Assembly (NCBI GenBank): GCA_913063325.1
Contig: CAJXYE010000025.1
Coordinates: 1 to 61,207, forward strand
From: an uncultured Colwellia sp.
GTDB lineage: Bacteria > Pseudomonadota > Gammaproteobacteria > Enterobacterales > Alteromonadaceae
Direction: 5' to 3'
Length of the DNA: 61,207 bases
Under the pieces are notes generated by a model that ran no database searches, was not told the origin of the DNA, and saw nothing but the letters and a program-made list of their open reading frames with translations. Within the stretch, counting starts at the first letter, position 1, and every line of letters starts with the position of its first letter. This document shows positions 39,785 through 49,019 of the stretch, in pieces. A program made the position numbers and the translations under genes.

Positions 39785-41329
39785 ATGACTAATAAAAATA
39801 ATACTGCTGAGAATATTAAAAATACAAAAACCACTCCGTTAGATGATACCCCTGATTGGACCTTTGAGTTGCTTGAACAATACCAGCATGAAATAGCCAG
39901 AGTTGCCGACTTTTATCGTCTAGATACTTATACCAACCAAATAGAAGTGATTACTGCAGAACAAATGATGGATGCCTATGCTAGCGTAGGTATGCCTATT
40001 GGTTACAGTCATTGGACATTTGGTAAAAAGTTTATTCAAACAGAGCAAAACTATAAACGTGGCCAAATGGGTCTGGCCTATGAAATAGTTATCAATTCAA
40101 GTCCTTGCATATCTTACCTAATGGAGGAAAATACCTTAACGATGCAAGCCCTTGTTATGGCACATGCCTGTTATGGTCATAACTCTTTTTTTAAAGGTAA
40201 TTATTTATTCAAGTCTTGGACAGATGCTAGCTCTATTATTGATTATTTATTATTCGCAAAAAACTATATAGCTCAATGTGAACAAAAATATGGCATTAAT
40301 GAGGTAGAGGCTACGTTAGATGCTTGTCATGCCTTAATGAGTCACGGCGTAGATCGGTATAAAAGGCCACAAAAAATATCCCTAGATGAAGAGCTTAAAA
40401 GGCAGTCTGAACGTGCAGAGTATTTACAGTCACAAGTGAATGCACTTTGGCGTACTGTGCCCAAAAAAGAGCAACAAGAAAGTGAAAACAAGTATAAATT
40501 TCCTAAAGAACCTCAAGAAAATATTTTATATTTCATCGAAAAAAATGCCCCTCTACTGCAACCTTGGCAAAGAGAAATAGTAAGAATAGTAAGAAAAATA
40601 TCTCAATATTTTTATCCTCAAAAACAAACCCAAGTAATGAACGAGGGTTGGGCGTGCTTTTGGCATTACACCATTTTGAATCACTTATACGATGAAGGCT
40701 TAGTAACAGATAAGTTTATGCTGGAGTTTTTACACAGTCATACTAATGTTGTTGCCCAGCCAGAATACAATAGTAAGTTTTATTCAGGTATTAATCCTTA
40801 TGCTTTAGGTTTCAATATGTTCATTGATATTAGACGTATCTGTGAACATCCTACAGAAGAAGATAAAGAATACTTTCCAGAAATAGCAGGGAGTAACTGG
40901 ATTGATACCGTGCATTTTGCCATGGAAAATTTTAAAGATGAAAGTTTTATCAGTCAATACTTATCACCAAAATTAATACGTGATTTTAAGTTGTTTCATA
41001 TCCATGATGATAGCGATAATAATTATGTTGAAATTGGCGCTATTCATAATGAACAAGGTTATAAAAAAGTACGCCACAACCTCGCCAATCAATACAATCT
41101 CAGTAATATTGAGGTTAATATCCAAATAGTTGATGCTAATGTTGATGGTGACAGGGCTTTAACACTGAGATATACGCCACACAATGATGTAGAGCTGGGA
41201 AACTCTAAAGACGAGGTATTAAAGCACCTACACTACTTATGGCACTTTGACGTTAAGATTATCCAAGAGAATAAATCAGGAGAAGATAAAGTCATTGCCT
41301 GTTGTCCACAAAAAAATAAAGACGATTAA
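39785..41329 (+). CDS. ycgB: SpoVR family protein (YcgB)
   Basis: The 514-aa third gene of the cluster, 33 bp after yeaH. SpoVR features include DWTFELLEQYQHEIARVADFYRLDTYTNQIEVITAEQMMDAYASVGMPIGYSHWTFGKKF, and the histidine/glutamate-rich motif NEGWACFWHYTILNHLYDEG. In Bacillus, SpoVR affects the spore cortex; in E. coli, YcgB is induced in stationary phase with YeaGH. The function in non-sporulating bacteria is unresolved. Confidence 0.96.
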   Translation: MTNKNNTAENIKNTKTTPLDDTPDWTFELLEQYQHEIARVADFYRLDTYTNQIEVITAEQMMDAYASVGMPIGYSHWTFGKKFIQTEQNYKRGQMGLAYEIVINSSPCISYLMEENTLTMQALVMAHACYGHNSFFKGNYLFKSWTDASSIIDYLLFAKNYIAQCEQKYGINEVEATLDACHALMSHGVDRYKRPQKISLDEELKRQSERAEYLQSQVNALWRTVPKKEQQESENKYKFPKEPQENILYFIEKNAPLLQPWQREIVRIVRKISQYFYPQKQTQVMNEGWACFWHYTILNHLYDEGLVTDKFMLEFLHSHTNVVAQPEYNSKFYSGINPYALGFNMFIDIRRICEHPTEEDKEYFPEIAGSNWIDTVHFAMENFKDESFISQYLSPKLIRDFKLFHIHDDSDNNYVEIGAIHNEQGYKKVRHNLANQYNLSNIEVNIQIVDANVDGDRALTLRYTPHNDVELGNSKDEVLKHLHYLWHFDVKIIQENKSGEDKVIACCPQKNKDD

Positions 41330-41342
41330 AATCGTCTTTATT
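41315..41342 (+). terminator. Hairpin overlapping the ycgB stop codon
   Basis: AATAAAGACGATT and AATCGTCTTTATT form a 13-bp stem; the ycgB stop codon is inside it. The T-run is short, so it may be a terminator or an mRNA 3' end structure. It faces the end of fadR. Confidence 0.55.
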
Positions 41343-41368
41343 GGGGATGTTTAGGGAGACTTAAGGAG

Positions 41369-42082
41369 CTAGTCTTCAGATAACTCTTTTAATACGTCAT
41401 CCTTTAATTCGCTCCAAAGTGTACCTGAATCAATACCGTATTTACGCACAGCCCTGATAGCGCCGTCAAAATCATTAGCTTTAGCCAACTCGATTAAGGA
41501 TTTGTAATAATTTCTAGATATTTCACGGCCTTTTGGGTGAGCAAAATATAAATTACCAATACGTGAATACAATCCACTCAAACCATTTAGTATCAATAGG
41601 TAAATTGAGTTTTCTGAAGCAACCACTAAGTCTTTATTCAGTTGATAGTCAAATTGGGTGAAAGCTTCGCCTGTGTCTTCTACATCGACATAAGCCTGAA
41701 GGGTTGCTATCGCTTTTTCTGGATTGTTTTTTAATGCGCCACGAATATATATCGCACTGATATTGGTGCGTGCCGATAATAGGTTATCAACTAAATCAGG
41801 AATTCCATCTTGATCAAGCTGCGCCAACGTTTCCAGAATATTTAAACTCGACGTTTCCCAGAAGTTATTTACTTTAGTTGGTTTGCCATGTTGGATAGTT
41901 AACCAACCATCTCTAGCTAACCTTTGCAATACTTCTCTTAGCGTAGTTCGAGTAACGCCGATAAGTTCTGAGAGTTCTCGCTCAGCAGGCAATATAGAGC
42001 CAGGGGGAAAACCACCATTCCAAATAGATTCAACAATATATTGTTCGGCAAATCCTGCTGGGCTTTTCGCTTTTATGACCAT
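41369..42082 (-). CDS. fadR: Fatty acid metabolism regulator FadR
   Basis: A GntR-family regulator that activates unsaturated fatty acid synthesis and represses beta-oxidation; acyl-CoA releases it from DNA. At 237 aa it resembles E. coli FadR (239) and lacks the roughly 40-aa insertion of Vibrio FadR. The winged helix is at about 10-75 ([55 protein letters not shown]), and the C-terminal acyl-CoA domain is helical. The ycgB-fadR-antiporter-dsbB order is as in E. coli, except that the antiporter is NhaD. Confidence 0.96.
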   Translation of the reverse strand: MVIKAKSPAGFAEQYIVESIWNGGFPPGSILPAERELSELIGVTRTTLREVLQRLARDGWLTIQHGKPTKVNNFWETSSLNILETLAQLDQDGIPDLVDNLLSARTNISAIYIRGALKNNPEKAIATLQAYVDVEDTGEAFTQFDYQLNKDLVVASENSIYLLILNGLSGLYSRIGNLYFAHPKGREISRNYYKSLIELAKANDFDGAIRAVRKYGIDSGTLWSELKDDVLKELSED

Positions 42083-42726
42083 TGACTGTAATTACCTAAT
42101 AATATTTGTGGTGAAGGGGATAAATTCCAACTGATTGTACCAGAAGTTTAGTTACGCACAAGTTGTTAAAGTTAAAGCTTGGAAGACTTCCCTTAAAGCA
42201 GAAGTTCCCTGGTAGTATAATGATTTCTAATATTGTTATTCTGTTCATATTTAGTTGTAGATGCTTATCCCCTCTGACTAGCTTCAATAATCAAATAATA
42301 ACCTTAAATATTTAACATTACCGCCCTTTATTTTTCAAACTAATCACTGACTATTAACAATGACATTTTAGAATACTAAATATGCAAAAAATAATATCAA
42401 AATTTTTATGTAGCTCGGTTTTACCAAAATAGTGTCAAATCCAGCCATCATCTAAAAATTTTGTCTGCATGCAGGTTATATAAATATTTTTTATGAATAT
42501 TGCTTAATATAAGTTCTTAGAATCAGATCTTTCAAGTCAATAGGTTAACCACAGTTAAAAGATCAACTTTGCAATTGTTTGTTATAAATCAAATCAATAA
42601 CTAATATCAAAATAATTGATAACTTTCAAGGCCATATTTGTGTCAATCAGTAAAAAATTTGTTAGAATTCGACACGAAAAAATCGCTAAGTTAGCATATA
42701 ATTTAACATTCCATTTAGAGAAAAAC
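42083..42726. other. fadR-nhaD divergent intergenic region
   Basis: A 644-bp AT-rich region without a convincing gene. It includes a possible FadR site (42130-42146) near fadR, and a long stretch upstream of nhaD that could carry sodium- or pH-responsive control. I see no recognisable riboswitch. Confidence 0.6.
42130..42146. promoter_or_regulatory. Possible FadR operator upstream of fadR
   Basis: AACTGATTGTACCAGAAG approximates the E. coli FadR palindrome (core TGGT-NNN-ACCA; here TGAT-TGT-ACCA, one core mismatch). It lies about 50 bp before the fadR start, so autoregulation is plausible. This is a weak, single-site inference. Confidence 0.3.
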
Positions 42727-44130
42727 ATGAAACCACTTGTATACGTTTTACTGGCGTTATCAGCAGTGCTTTTTCCAAGCATTGCTTTTGCTTCAGAAGC
42801 CGCACATCAGAGTATTGATTTAACCAGTCATTGGATTGGTTATACAGCTATTGCTATTTTTGTTCTAGCCTATTCACTGGTTATTTTAGAAGAGCAATTA
42901 CATTTAAGAAAATCAAAACCAGTACTACTTGCAGCTGGCCTAATTTGGATATTAATCGCGGCATATTATAACTCTCAAGGAATGCCTCATGCAGCGGAAG
43001 TAGCTATTCGTCATAACTTCCTTGAATATGCCGAATTATTTTTCTTCTTATTAGTGGCCATGACATACATAAACGCTCTTTTAGAGCGCAATGTATTTGA
43101 TGCGCTTCGTGATGTATTAATACAAAAAGGCTATAACTACAGAGCTCTTTTTTGGATTACGGGTATCCTAGCTTTCTTTATTTCGCCTATCGCTGATAAT
43201 TTAACCACCGCATTAATCATGTGTGCTGTTGTTCTAGCAGTTGGTAAAGATGAGCCTAAATTTGTTGCTATGGCTTGTGTGAACATTGTCGTTGGTGCTA
43301 ATGCTGGTGGCGCATTTAGCCCGTTTGGTGATATCACTACCTTAATGGTATGGCAAAAAGGTATTATTCAATTTACTGAATTCTTCGCATTATTTTTACC
43401 TGCTGTTGTTAACTTTGTTATTCCTGCATTTATTATGCAGTTCTTCTTGCCTAAAGGAAGTCCTAAATCAAGTTCAAATGAAGCCACCCCAATTAAAACA
43501 GGTGGTTTAATCATTGTTGGTTTGTTTATGCTAACCATTCTTACTGCTGTTTCATTCCATAACTTCTTACACTTACCGCCAGTGTTTGGCATGATGTTAG
43601 GTCTTGCTTACTTGAAATTCTTTGGTTATTACATTAAGAAATCTGGACAAGGTAAACTGAACACCTCTGACGTACCTGCGGGTCGTACAAGGACAGACGA
43701 TTTTGATATCTTTGATAAAATAGCTAAAGCGGAGTGGGATACATTATTTTTCTTCTACGGTGTTATTCTTGCGGTTGGTGGTTTAGGCTTTATCGGTTAT
43801 CTAGGTATGGCTTCAGAGTTTATGTATGGCGAGCTAGGTGCTACTAACGCTAACATTTTAGTTGGTATTTTATCTGCTATCGTTGATAACATCCCGGTCA
43901 TGTTTGCTGTATTAACAATGAACCCAGATATGAATCATACCCAATGGTTGTTAGTTACATTAACCGCTGGTGTTGGTGGTAGTTTGTTATCTGTCGGCTC
44001 AGCTGCAGGTGTTGCTTTAATGGGACAAGCTCGTGGTTATTACACTTTCTTTAGCCATTTAAAATGGACGCCAGTAATTGCTTTAGGTTACGCGGCAAGT
44101 ATCTATGTCCATTTATTAATAAACTCATAA
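42727..44130 (+). CDS. nhaD: Na+/H+ antiporter NhaD
   Basis: The 467 aa run from the ATG at 42727 with a signal-like N-terminus MKPLVYVLLALSAVLFPSIAFASEA; an upstream frame from 42616 adds 37 residues with no family features. About 12 membrane segments follow. NhaD signatures are SPIADNLTTALIMCAVVLAVGKDEPKFVAMACVNIVVGANAGGAFSPFGDITTLMVWQKG and the C-terminal SAIVDNIPVMFAVLTMNPDM. It exports Na+ at alkaline pH. Its place between fadR and dsbB is where enterobacteria and Vibrio carry nhaB. Confidence 0.94.
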   Translation: MKPLVYVLLALSAVLFPSIAFASEAAHQSIDLTSHWIGYTAIAIFVLAYSLVILEEQLHLRKSKPVLLAAGLIWILIAAYYNSQGMPHAAEVAIRHNFLEYAELFFFLLVAMTYINALLERNVFDALRDVLIQKGYNYRALFWITGILAFFISPIADNLTTALIMCAVVLAVGKDEPKFVAMACVNIVVGANAGGAFSPFGDITTLMVWQKGIIQFTEFFALFLPAVVNFVIPAFIMQFFLPKGSPKSSSNEATPIKTGGLIIVGLFMLTILTAVSFHNFLHLPPVFGMMLGLAYLKFFGYYIKKSGQGKLNTSDVPAGRTRTDDFDIFDKIAKAEWDTLFFFYGVILAVGGLGFIGYLGMASEFMYGELGATNANILVGILSAIVDNIPVMFAVLTMNPDMNHTQWLLVTLTAGVGGSLLSVGSAAGVALMGQARGYYTFFSHLKWTPVIALGYAASIYVHLLINS

Positions 44131-44194
44131 TTACATTAATACTGTAAAGTAATAATACAGGGACAAGCTATTAGCTTTCTCTTCATGTTACTAT

Positions 44195-44228
44195 CGAAAA
44201 GCTTCTATTTTATTAGAAGCTTTTTTTT
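44195..44228 (+). terminator. Intrinsic terminator of nhaD
   Basis: AAAAGCTTCT-ATTTTATT-AGAAGCTTTTTTTT, about 65 bp past the nhaD stop codon, with a clear T-run on the plus strand. Confidence 0.85.
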
Positions 44229-44251
44229 ACCTAAATTTTATAGGAGCTTTT

Positions 44252-44770
44252 GTGAATAACCTAAGCAAAATTACCACGAGCCAAAAGCCCTGGTTACTAT
44301 TAGCAGCTTCAGCATTGTGTCTAGAGCTATCAGCGTTGTATTTCCAATACGTACTAGACTTAGCACCTTGCATTATGTGTGTGTATCAAAGGCTTGCTAT
44401 TCTGGCTATATTCTCAGCGGGTGCAATTGGCGCTTTAGGGCATAACAATATATTTGCTAGAACTCTGGCATATGTTTTATGGGGTACAGGCGCAATTTGG
44501 GGGCTTATCATTGCGGTAGAACATGTTGAAATGCAAGAAAATAGCGGTTCGCTCTTCTTTAGTTGCGAGTTTATTCCTAATTTTCCTACTTGGGCTCCTT
44601 TGCATGAGTGGCTCCCTTTCTTGTTTGAAGCGACAGGAGATTGTGGAGAGATAAGTTGGCAGTTTTTTAATTACAGCATGCCACAATGGATGATTGTAGT
44701 TTATGCACTATTTGCAGTAACATTCACAGCTGTACTTATAAACCGTCTTGCTTGCGCTAAAAAGCCATAA
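44252..44770 (+). CDS. dsbB: Disulfide bond formation protein DsbB
   Basis: DsbB reoxidises DsbA and passes electrons to quinone. The 172-aa protein (E. coli 176) starts at GTG, preceded by AGGAG 7 nt upstream. It has four membrane helices. The first periplasmic pair is C40-x-x-C43 ([11 protein letters not shown]); the second pair are the cysteines of SCEFIPNF and GDCGEISW. It sits only 24 bp after the nhaD terminator. Confidence 0.95.
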   Translation: MNNLSKITTSQKPWLLLAASALCLELSALYFQYVLDLAPCIMCVYQRLAILAIFSAGAIGALGHNNIFARTLAYVLWGTGAIWGLIIAVEHVEMQENSGSLFFSCEFIPNFPTWAPLHEWLPFLFEATGDCGEISWQFFNYSMPQWMIVVYALFAVTFTAVLINRLACAKKP

Positions 44771-44779
44771 CCCCAAGTA

Positions 44780-44794
44780 ATACCAAGTTGGTAT
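44780..44794. repeat. Solo palindrome ATACCAAGTTGGTAT
   Basis: A perfect 15-bp palindrome made of the same ends as the 159-bp repeat family, without any internal sequence. It may be an excision footprint or a collapsed element. It lies 10 bp past dsbB. Confidence 0.4.
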
Positions 44795-44877
44795 AACAGT
44801 CAAAAGAATAGAAGAATATGCTATGCTTAATTATTAGTGTGTTCTCTTCTTCTACTGTTTTATTGGGAGTATTATAA

Positions 44878-46017
44878 TTGCCAAAGTTTTACCTAATCAT
44901 ACTCTCCCTTCTATTCGTGTCTTTTACTACTTTCACAGTAAAAGCTAACTCTGAAACGATAAAAGTAGCTAAAGTAAAAACAGTAAAACTTGGCATGTCT
45001 AATGCTCTAACTGGCCCTACCTCTGATTTAGGAAAAGAGTTAAAAAAGGGCGCAAAGGTTTATTTTGATAGCTTAAATAAACGAGGGGGGATCAATGGCA
45101 GGCCTGTTGAAATCATTAGCCTCGATGATGGTTATGAACCTCAAAGAACAGTAGTAAATACTAAGAACCTCATTGAGCAGCAAGTATTAGCATTATTTGG
45201 TTACGTTGGTACTCCAACCTCCCACGCTATTATGCCAATGCTATTGAAAAGTAAAATCCCCTATTTAATGCCATTTACCGGTGCGGATTTTTTACGCTCT
45301 TCCACTGACGTTAACATTCTAAATATACGAGCGAGTTATTACCAAGAGCTCAAAGCACAGATTGAATACTTAGTTACAGAAAAAAAACACAATAAAATTG
45401 CCTTAGTGATACAAGCTGATGAGTTTGGTTTAGCTGCACAAAGGGCGGTTAATAACTTACTAAACGAAAAAAGTCTAAACCCTGTGATTACTGCGAGATA
45501 TAAAAGAAATAGTAATGATATTAGGGCGGTACTCAGCCAATTAACTGCACAGCCCCTAGATGTAGTTATATTTGTGGGTACCTATCAACCCTTCATACAC
45601 TTAATAAACTTAGCCCACCTTGAAGATTTAGATGTATTGTTTACCAGCCTTTCATTTATTGGTAGTCACAATTTACTTAATCAAATCCCCTTGTCTAGCA
45701 GAGTTGTTTTAAGTGAGGTGATGCCTGCACCTCAAGAGTGTAACTGGCAGTTATGCCAGCAGTTTATGACGGATATGAGAAATTCTGGCCATAAAGCACT
45801 CAATAGAATTCAACTAGAAGGTTATATAAGTGCCTTTGTTTTTAGCAAAGTTGCTGAGCAATGTACAGAGGGGTTAAATCGACAATGTTTATTAAAGCAA
45901 TTTGATAAATTTAACTATCAAGACAATACGCTAAATATCTCGTTTAACAATAAGAGTAATCAAGGTATGCAACGGGTCTATTTTTCTTTGAGCAAAGCGA
46001 TGAAAAGGCAATATTAA
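44878..46017 (+). CDS. Periplasmic substrate-binding protein (branched-chain amino acid type)
   Basis: A 379-aa exported protein starting at TTG with GGGAG upstream; the signal peptide is MPKFYLIILSLLFVSFTTFTVKA. The mature part has the type I periplasmic binding fold of the LivJ/LivK family (KLGMSNALTGPTSDLGKELKKGAKVYFDSLNKRGGINGRPVEIISLDDGYEPQRTVVNTKNLIEQ, with GYVGTPTSHAIMPML). There are no permease or ATPase genes nearby, so it is an orphan. It may serve a sensor or a transporter encoded elsewhere. The ligand is unknown. Confidence 0.88.
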   Translation: MPKFYLIILSLLFVSFTTFTVKANSETIKVAKVKTVKLGMSNALTGPTSDLGKELKKGAKVYFDSLNKRGGINGRPVEIISLDDGYEPQRTVVNTKNLIEQQVLALFGYVGTPTSHAIMPMLLKSKIPYLMPFTGADFLRSSTDVNILNIRASYYQELKAQIEYLVTEKKHNKIALVIQADEFGLAAQRAVNNLLNEKSLNPVITARYKRNSNDIRAVLSQLTAQPLDVVIFVGTYQPFIHLINLAHLEDLDVLFTSLSFIGSHNLLNQIPLSSRVVLSEVMPAPQECNWQLCQQFMTDMRNSGHKALNRIQLEGYISAFVFSKVAEQCTEGLNRQCLLKQFDKFNYQDNTLNISFNNKSNQGMQRVYFSLSKAMKRQY

Positions 46018-46907
46018 CGCCTACCTCTACTCACTGACCACGTTTCAAAAATGGCGGCACTAATCACTAATAGCCCTCCTATCATAGTTAACAGGTTTGG
46101 CCGTTCATGTAATAGCAAAAATGCAAGTACACTACCATATAACGGCTGCAAGCAAGAAATTAATCCTGCGGTTGTTGCTGACAAGTGCCGTAAACTCGAA
46201 GCAAAAAAGGCGTGAGGAGTCGCGGTAAAGACAATACCTACCAGTAAAAGCAATAACCAATCAGTATTGGCTACCTGTGCTGGAGGTATCTCAACAAATA
46301 AACACAGCATCAAACAAGCGACTAGTGTTTGATACAGCATGGTATGCGGCCCAGAATAGTGAGAAAAGTAATTTTTATGTAATACATTTCTTAAAGCAAA
46401 AAAAAATGCAGAGAAAATACCTGTAGCAATACCAAAGGTCACTTGGTTACCAAAATTAACTTCTGGGATGAGTAATACGATGCCAACTATAACAATCAAT
46501 GCTGTCATAATATCTTTAGGTTTAGGTAACGATTTTTTAAAAAACGGCTCTATAAATACAGTCATTACAGGGTAAGTGAAAAAAGCTATAATTCCAACAG
46601 TGACTCCTGCCATCTGCATACTTGCAAAATAAGTTACCCAATGTATGCCAACCACTACACCTAATAAAATAGCGATGCCGTAGTCTTTCATATTTTCTAA
46701 AGTGAGTTTTTTTTTCTGTAATGTGAGCAAAATAAAAAGCGCGATGCTCGCAATACCCGTTCGATAAACGGTTATATCAAGTGCTGGTAAACCAATGAGT
46801 TTAGAGAATAGCGCAGTACCGCCAAATAGGAAAACAGCAATGTGCAGGTAAATAAGACTTTGTTGCTCAGCTTTTATCGATGAAGTTACTTGGCTATTAT
46901 CTTTCAT
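46014..46907 (-). CDS. EamA/DMT-family transporter
   Basis: A 297-aa membrane protein with ten hydrophobic segments in two EamA repeats (about 13-145 and 160-290). Typical motifs are YRTGIASIALFILLT, GVVVGIHWVTYFASMQMAGVTVGIIAFFTYPVMTVFIEP and the second-half HLSATTAGLISCLQPLYGSVLAFLLLHERPNLLTMIGGLLVISA. Substrates in this superfamily include amino acids and metabolites; the specific one cannot be read here. It overlaps the end of the binding-protein gene by 4 bp on the opposite strand. Confidence 0.9.
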   Translation of the reverse strand: MKDNSQVTSSIKAEQQSLIYLHIAVFLFGGTALFSKLIGLPALDITVYRTGIASIALFILLTLQKKKLTLENMKDYGIAILLGVVVGIHWVTYFASMQMAGVTVGIIAFFTYPVMTVFIEPFFKKSLPKPKDIMTALIVIVGIVLLIPEVNFGNQVTFGIATGIFSAFFFALRNVLHKNYFSHYSGPHTMLYQTLVACLMLCLFVEIPPAQVANTDWLLLLLVGIVFTATPHAFFASSLRHLSATTAGLISCLQPLYGSVLAFLLLHERPNLLTMIGGLLVISAAIFETWSVSRGRR

Positions 46908-46936
46908 GTTGTATCATCACATTATATAAATATTGA

Positions 46937-47458
46937 TTAATCAATATCATTTAACGGCCAGATCACAATGTGATCTTCAAAATTTTCAAGACTCACCTCG
47001 TTATCTTTAACAATTTTTCCTCGCACGGACATACCCGCTTTATGCATAGCTGATTTTTTACCTTTATGGAGTAAAGGATGCCATGATGGCATGCCTCGGC
47101 CTTCCTGAAGACGACGATAGGTACAACTTGGTGGCATAAAAAATACAGCGTCGATATTTTCTTGTGTTAACCGAACACAATCAGGTACTAACGTAGTGCG
47201 CTGTTCATATTTAGAGCACTGACATGATTTTTCATTAAGCAAGTGGCAAGCAATATTAGAATAAAATATGTGCTCCCCTTCTTTAATATGGTCGGTAGGT
47301 AAAAGCTCAGACTCTTCATCGGTATCTTCATCATCGATAAATTTATTGAGGCAGCATTTAGCACAGCCATCACACAATGACTCCCATTCTGGTCGAGTCA
47401 TCTCTGCTAGGCTTTTAGTTTGCCAAAAAGGCTGTTCTTGTATGCTTTTATCGTTCAT
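46937..47458 (-). CDS. ycgN: YcgN family cysteine-cluster protein (UPF0260)
   Basis: A 173-aa protein with the YkgJ-type cysteine cluster: CDGCAKCC near 29-36, a further C in SNIACHLL, CQC, and PDC/PSC downstream. The C-terminal PSWHPL...SVRGKIV segment is family-typical. It probably binds a metal or Fe-S centre; no function is established. The acidic insert IDDEDTDEESELLPTDHIKE makes it longer than the roughly 150-aa norm. Confidence 0.93.
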   Translation of the reverse strand: MNDKSIQEQPFWQTKSLAEMTRPEWESLCDGCAKCCLNKFIDDEDTDEESELLPTDHIKEGEHIFYSNIACHLLNEKSCQCSKYEQRTTLVPDCVRLTQENIDAVFFMPPSCTYRRLQEGRGMPSWHPLLHKGKKSAMHKAGMSVRGKIVKDNEVSLENFEDHIVIWPLNDID

Positions 47459-47531
47459 TTACTACTACTTATTTTACTAATGGGTTATGTCTTAATATTT
47501 TAGGGCACTTATTAATAAGTGCCATAATAAA

Positions 47532-48575
47532 TCATTGGATAGGTGGAAACTTAATACGGTCAGATAAATGACCAACTGAACTGACAAAATAATAGGATAA
47601 GTTCCAGTGCATTAAACTTTTATAGTTATCATAAGCAAGATAGACACGGCCATTTTCATCATCGGGAAATACTAACGCAGCTTTAATATCCACATTAGGT
47701 AAGTTAGTTCCATCAGAGCGCCTCACGCCTAATGCTTGCCACTGCGCTAGTGTTCTTTCTGTTTCAGACCAGGCTTTCAACCAGTTCTTTCGACTACCTG
47801 TGTTTTTTGGAATAGCTAAACTTTTGTCAAAGCCTTTTGGCAGCTTAACTTGACGACCCCAAGTGAGATCATCACTCCAACCTTCTTTTTGTAAGTAATT
47901 TGCCATGGATGAAAAAACATCCGCTTGGTTTTGCCAGATATCCTTTTTACCATCACCATCGCCATCAACAGCGTAGGCTAAAAAGGACGTTGGCATAAAT
48001 TGATTCTGTCCCATCGCTCCTGCCCATGAACCTTTCATATTGTCACTACTAATATGGCCTTCATCTAAAATAGTGAGTGCTGCCATTAGCTGTTTTTTGA
48101 AAAATGTTTCACGTCGCCCTTCATAGGCTAATGTCGACAAGGCAGATACGACATTATAGCCACCGGTAAACTTGCCAAAATTAGTTTCAAGTCCCCAAAG
48201 TGCAACAATAAATCGTGGCTGAACTTGGTACTTTTCACCTACCTGCTCTAACAATACTTTATGTTCTTTATACAAAACTCTCGCTTTCTCTACTTTCCAT
48301 TTTGGCACTCGCTTAGGAAGGTAAGTATCAAGTGTTTCAACATTTTCAGGCTGGCTTCTATCCGCTTTTACCGCACGTTTATGGAACTTTACTTTTGAAA
48401 AGCTTTCATCGATCAGTGCTTGATTAAAACCTTTAGCTAATGCTTCCGCCTTGAGTTTTACTACATATTTAGCAAAACCTTCTTCGGTAAGCTCTATCTT
48501 TTCTGCCATTGATGAGTTATTGATAGCAAGCGAGATAAGGAGTGATAGAGCAATCGTTTTTAGAATGGTTTTCAT
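47532..48575 (-). CDS. Lytic murein transglycosylase (MltB-like)
   Basis: A 347-aa exported enzyme (signal peptide ending near SSMAEK) that cleaves peptidoglycan glycan strands with formation of 1,6-anhydromuramic acid. Family 3 features are the catalytic E130 in LWGLETNFGKFTGGYNVVSALSTLAYEGRR and the motif GSWAGAMGQNQFMPTSFLAYAVDGDGDGKKDIW. The signal lacks a lipobox, so it is periplasmic, unlike lipoprotein MltB. Its start overlaps the ycgL stop by one base, so the two are co-translated. Confidence 0.93.
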   Translation of the reverse strand: MKTILKTIALSLLISLAINNSSMAEKIELTEEGFAKYVVKLKAEALAKGFNQALIDESFSKVKFHKRAVKADRSQPENVETLDTYLPKRVPKWKVEKARVLYKEHKVLLEQVGEKYQVQPRFIVALWGLETNFGKFTGGYNVVSALSTLAYEGRRETFFKKQLMAALTILDEGHISSDNMKGSWAGAMGQNQFMPTSFLAYAVDGDGDGKKDIWQNQADVFSSMANYLQKEGWSDDLTWGRQVKLPKGFDKSLAIPKNTGSRKNWLKAWSETERTLAQWQALGVRRSDGTNLPNVDIKAALVFPDDENGRVYLAYDNYKSLMHWNLSYYFVSSVGHLSDRIKFPPIQ

Positions 48576-48868
48576 TAAAGCTCTCCTTCCTCTTTTTGAG
48601 ATAGCATAAACGCTTTATGTTCTTTTAATAAATCTTCTTGCGGAGGTGGTAACTGTAAATAGAATCCTTGTTCTTCTAGGTTCTTTTTCACTTTTTCTAA
48701 GTCAGCCATTGCAAGTTTTTCTTTGGTGGCTAAATTAATTAAGGTGACTAAATTTGGCGTACCAAACGTTTTCATCAATGCCTCAGGAACTGATGAGAAA
48801 TCATCACGTTTATTAACAAAAAGATAAGTTTGGGCTTTTTTAGGGCTTTTATAAATAGCACATAGCAT
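48575..48868 (-). CDS. ycgL: YcgL domain protein
   Basis: A 97-aa protein of the YcgL family: MLCAIYKSPKKAQTYLFVNKRDDFSSVPEALMKTFG and the C-terminal LEEQGFYLQLPPPQEDLL are characteristic. The structure of the E. coli member is known but its function is not. It lies in the usual company of ycgN and rnd, and its stop codon overlaps the start of the transglycosylase. Confidence 0.95.
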   Translation of the reverse strand: MLCAIYKSPKKAQTYLFVNKRDDFSSVPEALMKTFGTPNLVTLINLATKEKLAMADLEKVKKNLEEQGFYLQLPPPQEDLLKEHKAFMLSQKEEGEL

Positions 48869-49019
48869 AATGGAGACCTATAGGTAATTGAGAAAGTACG
48901 GTTGAATATTCAATATATCATGAGCCCAAGGTGAACCCCATAGTGACTCAATGAAATATTGTTAATGAAAATGTAAATTTAGCTGATGGCTCACATAGAA
49001 ACAGCAAACCGTTAAACGG

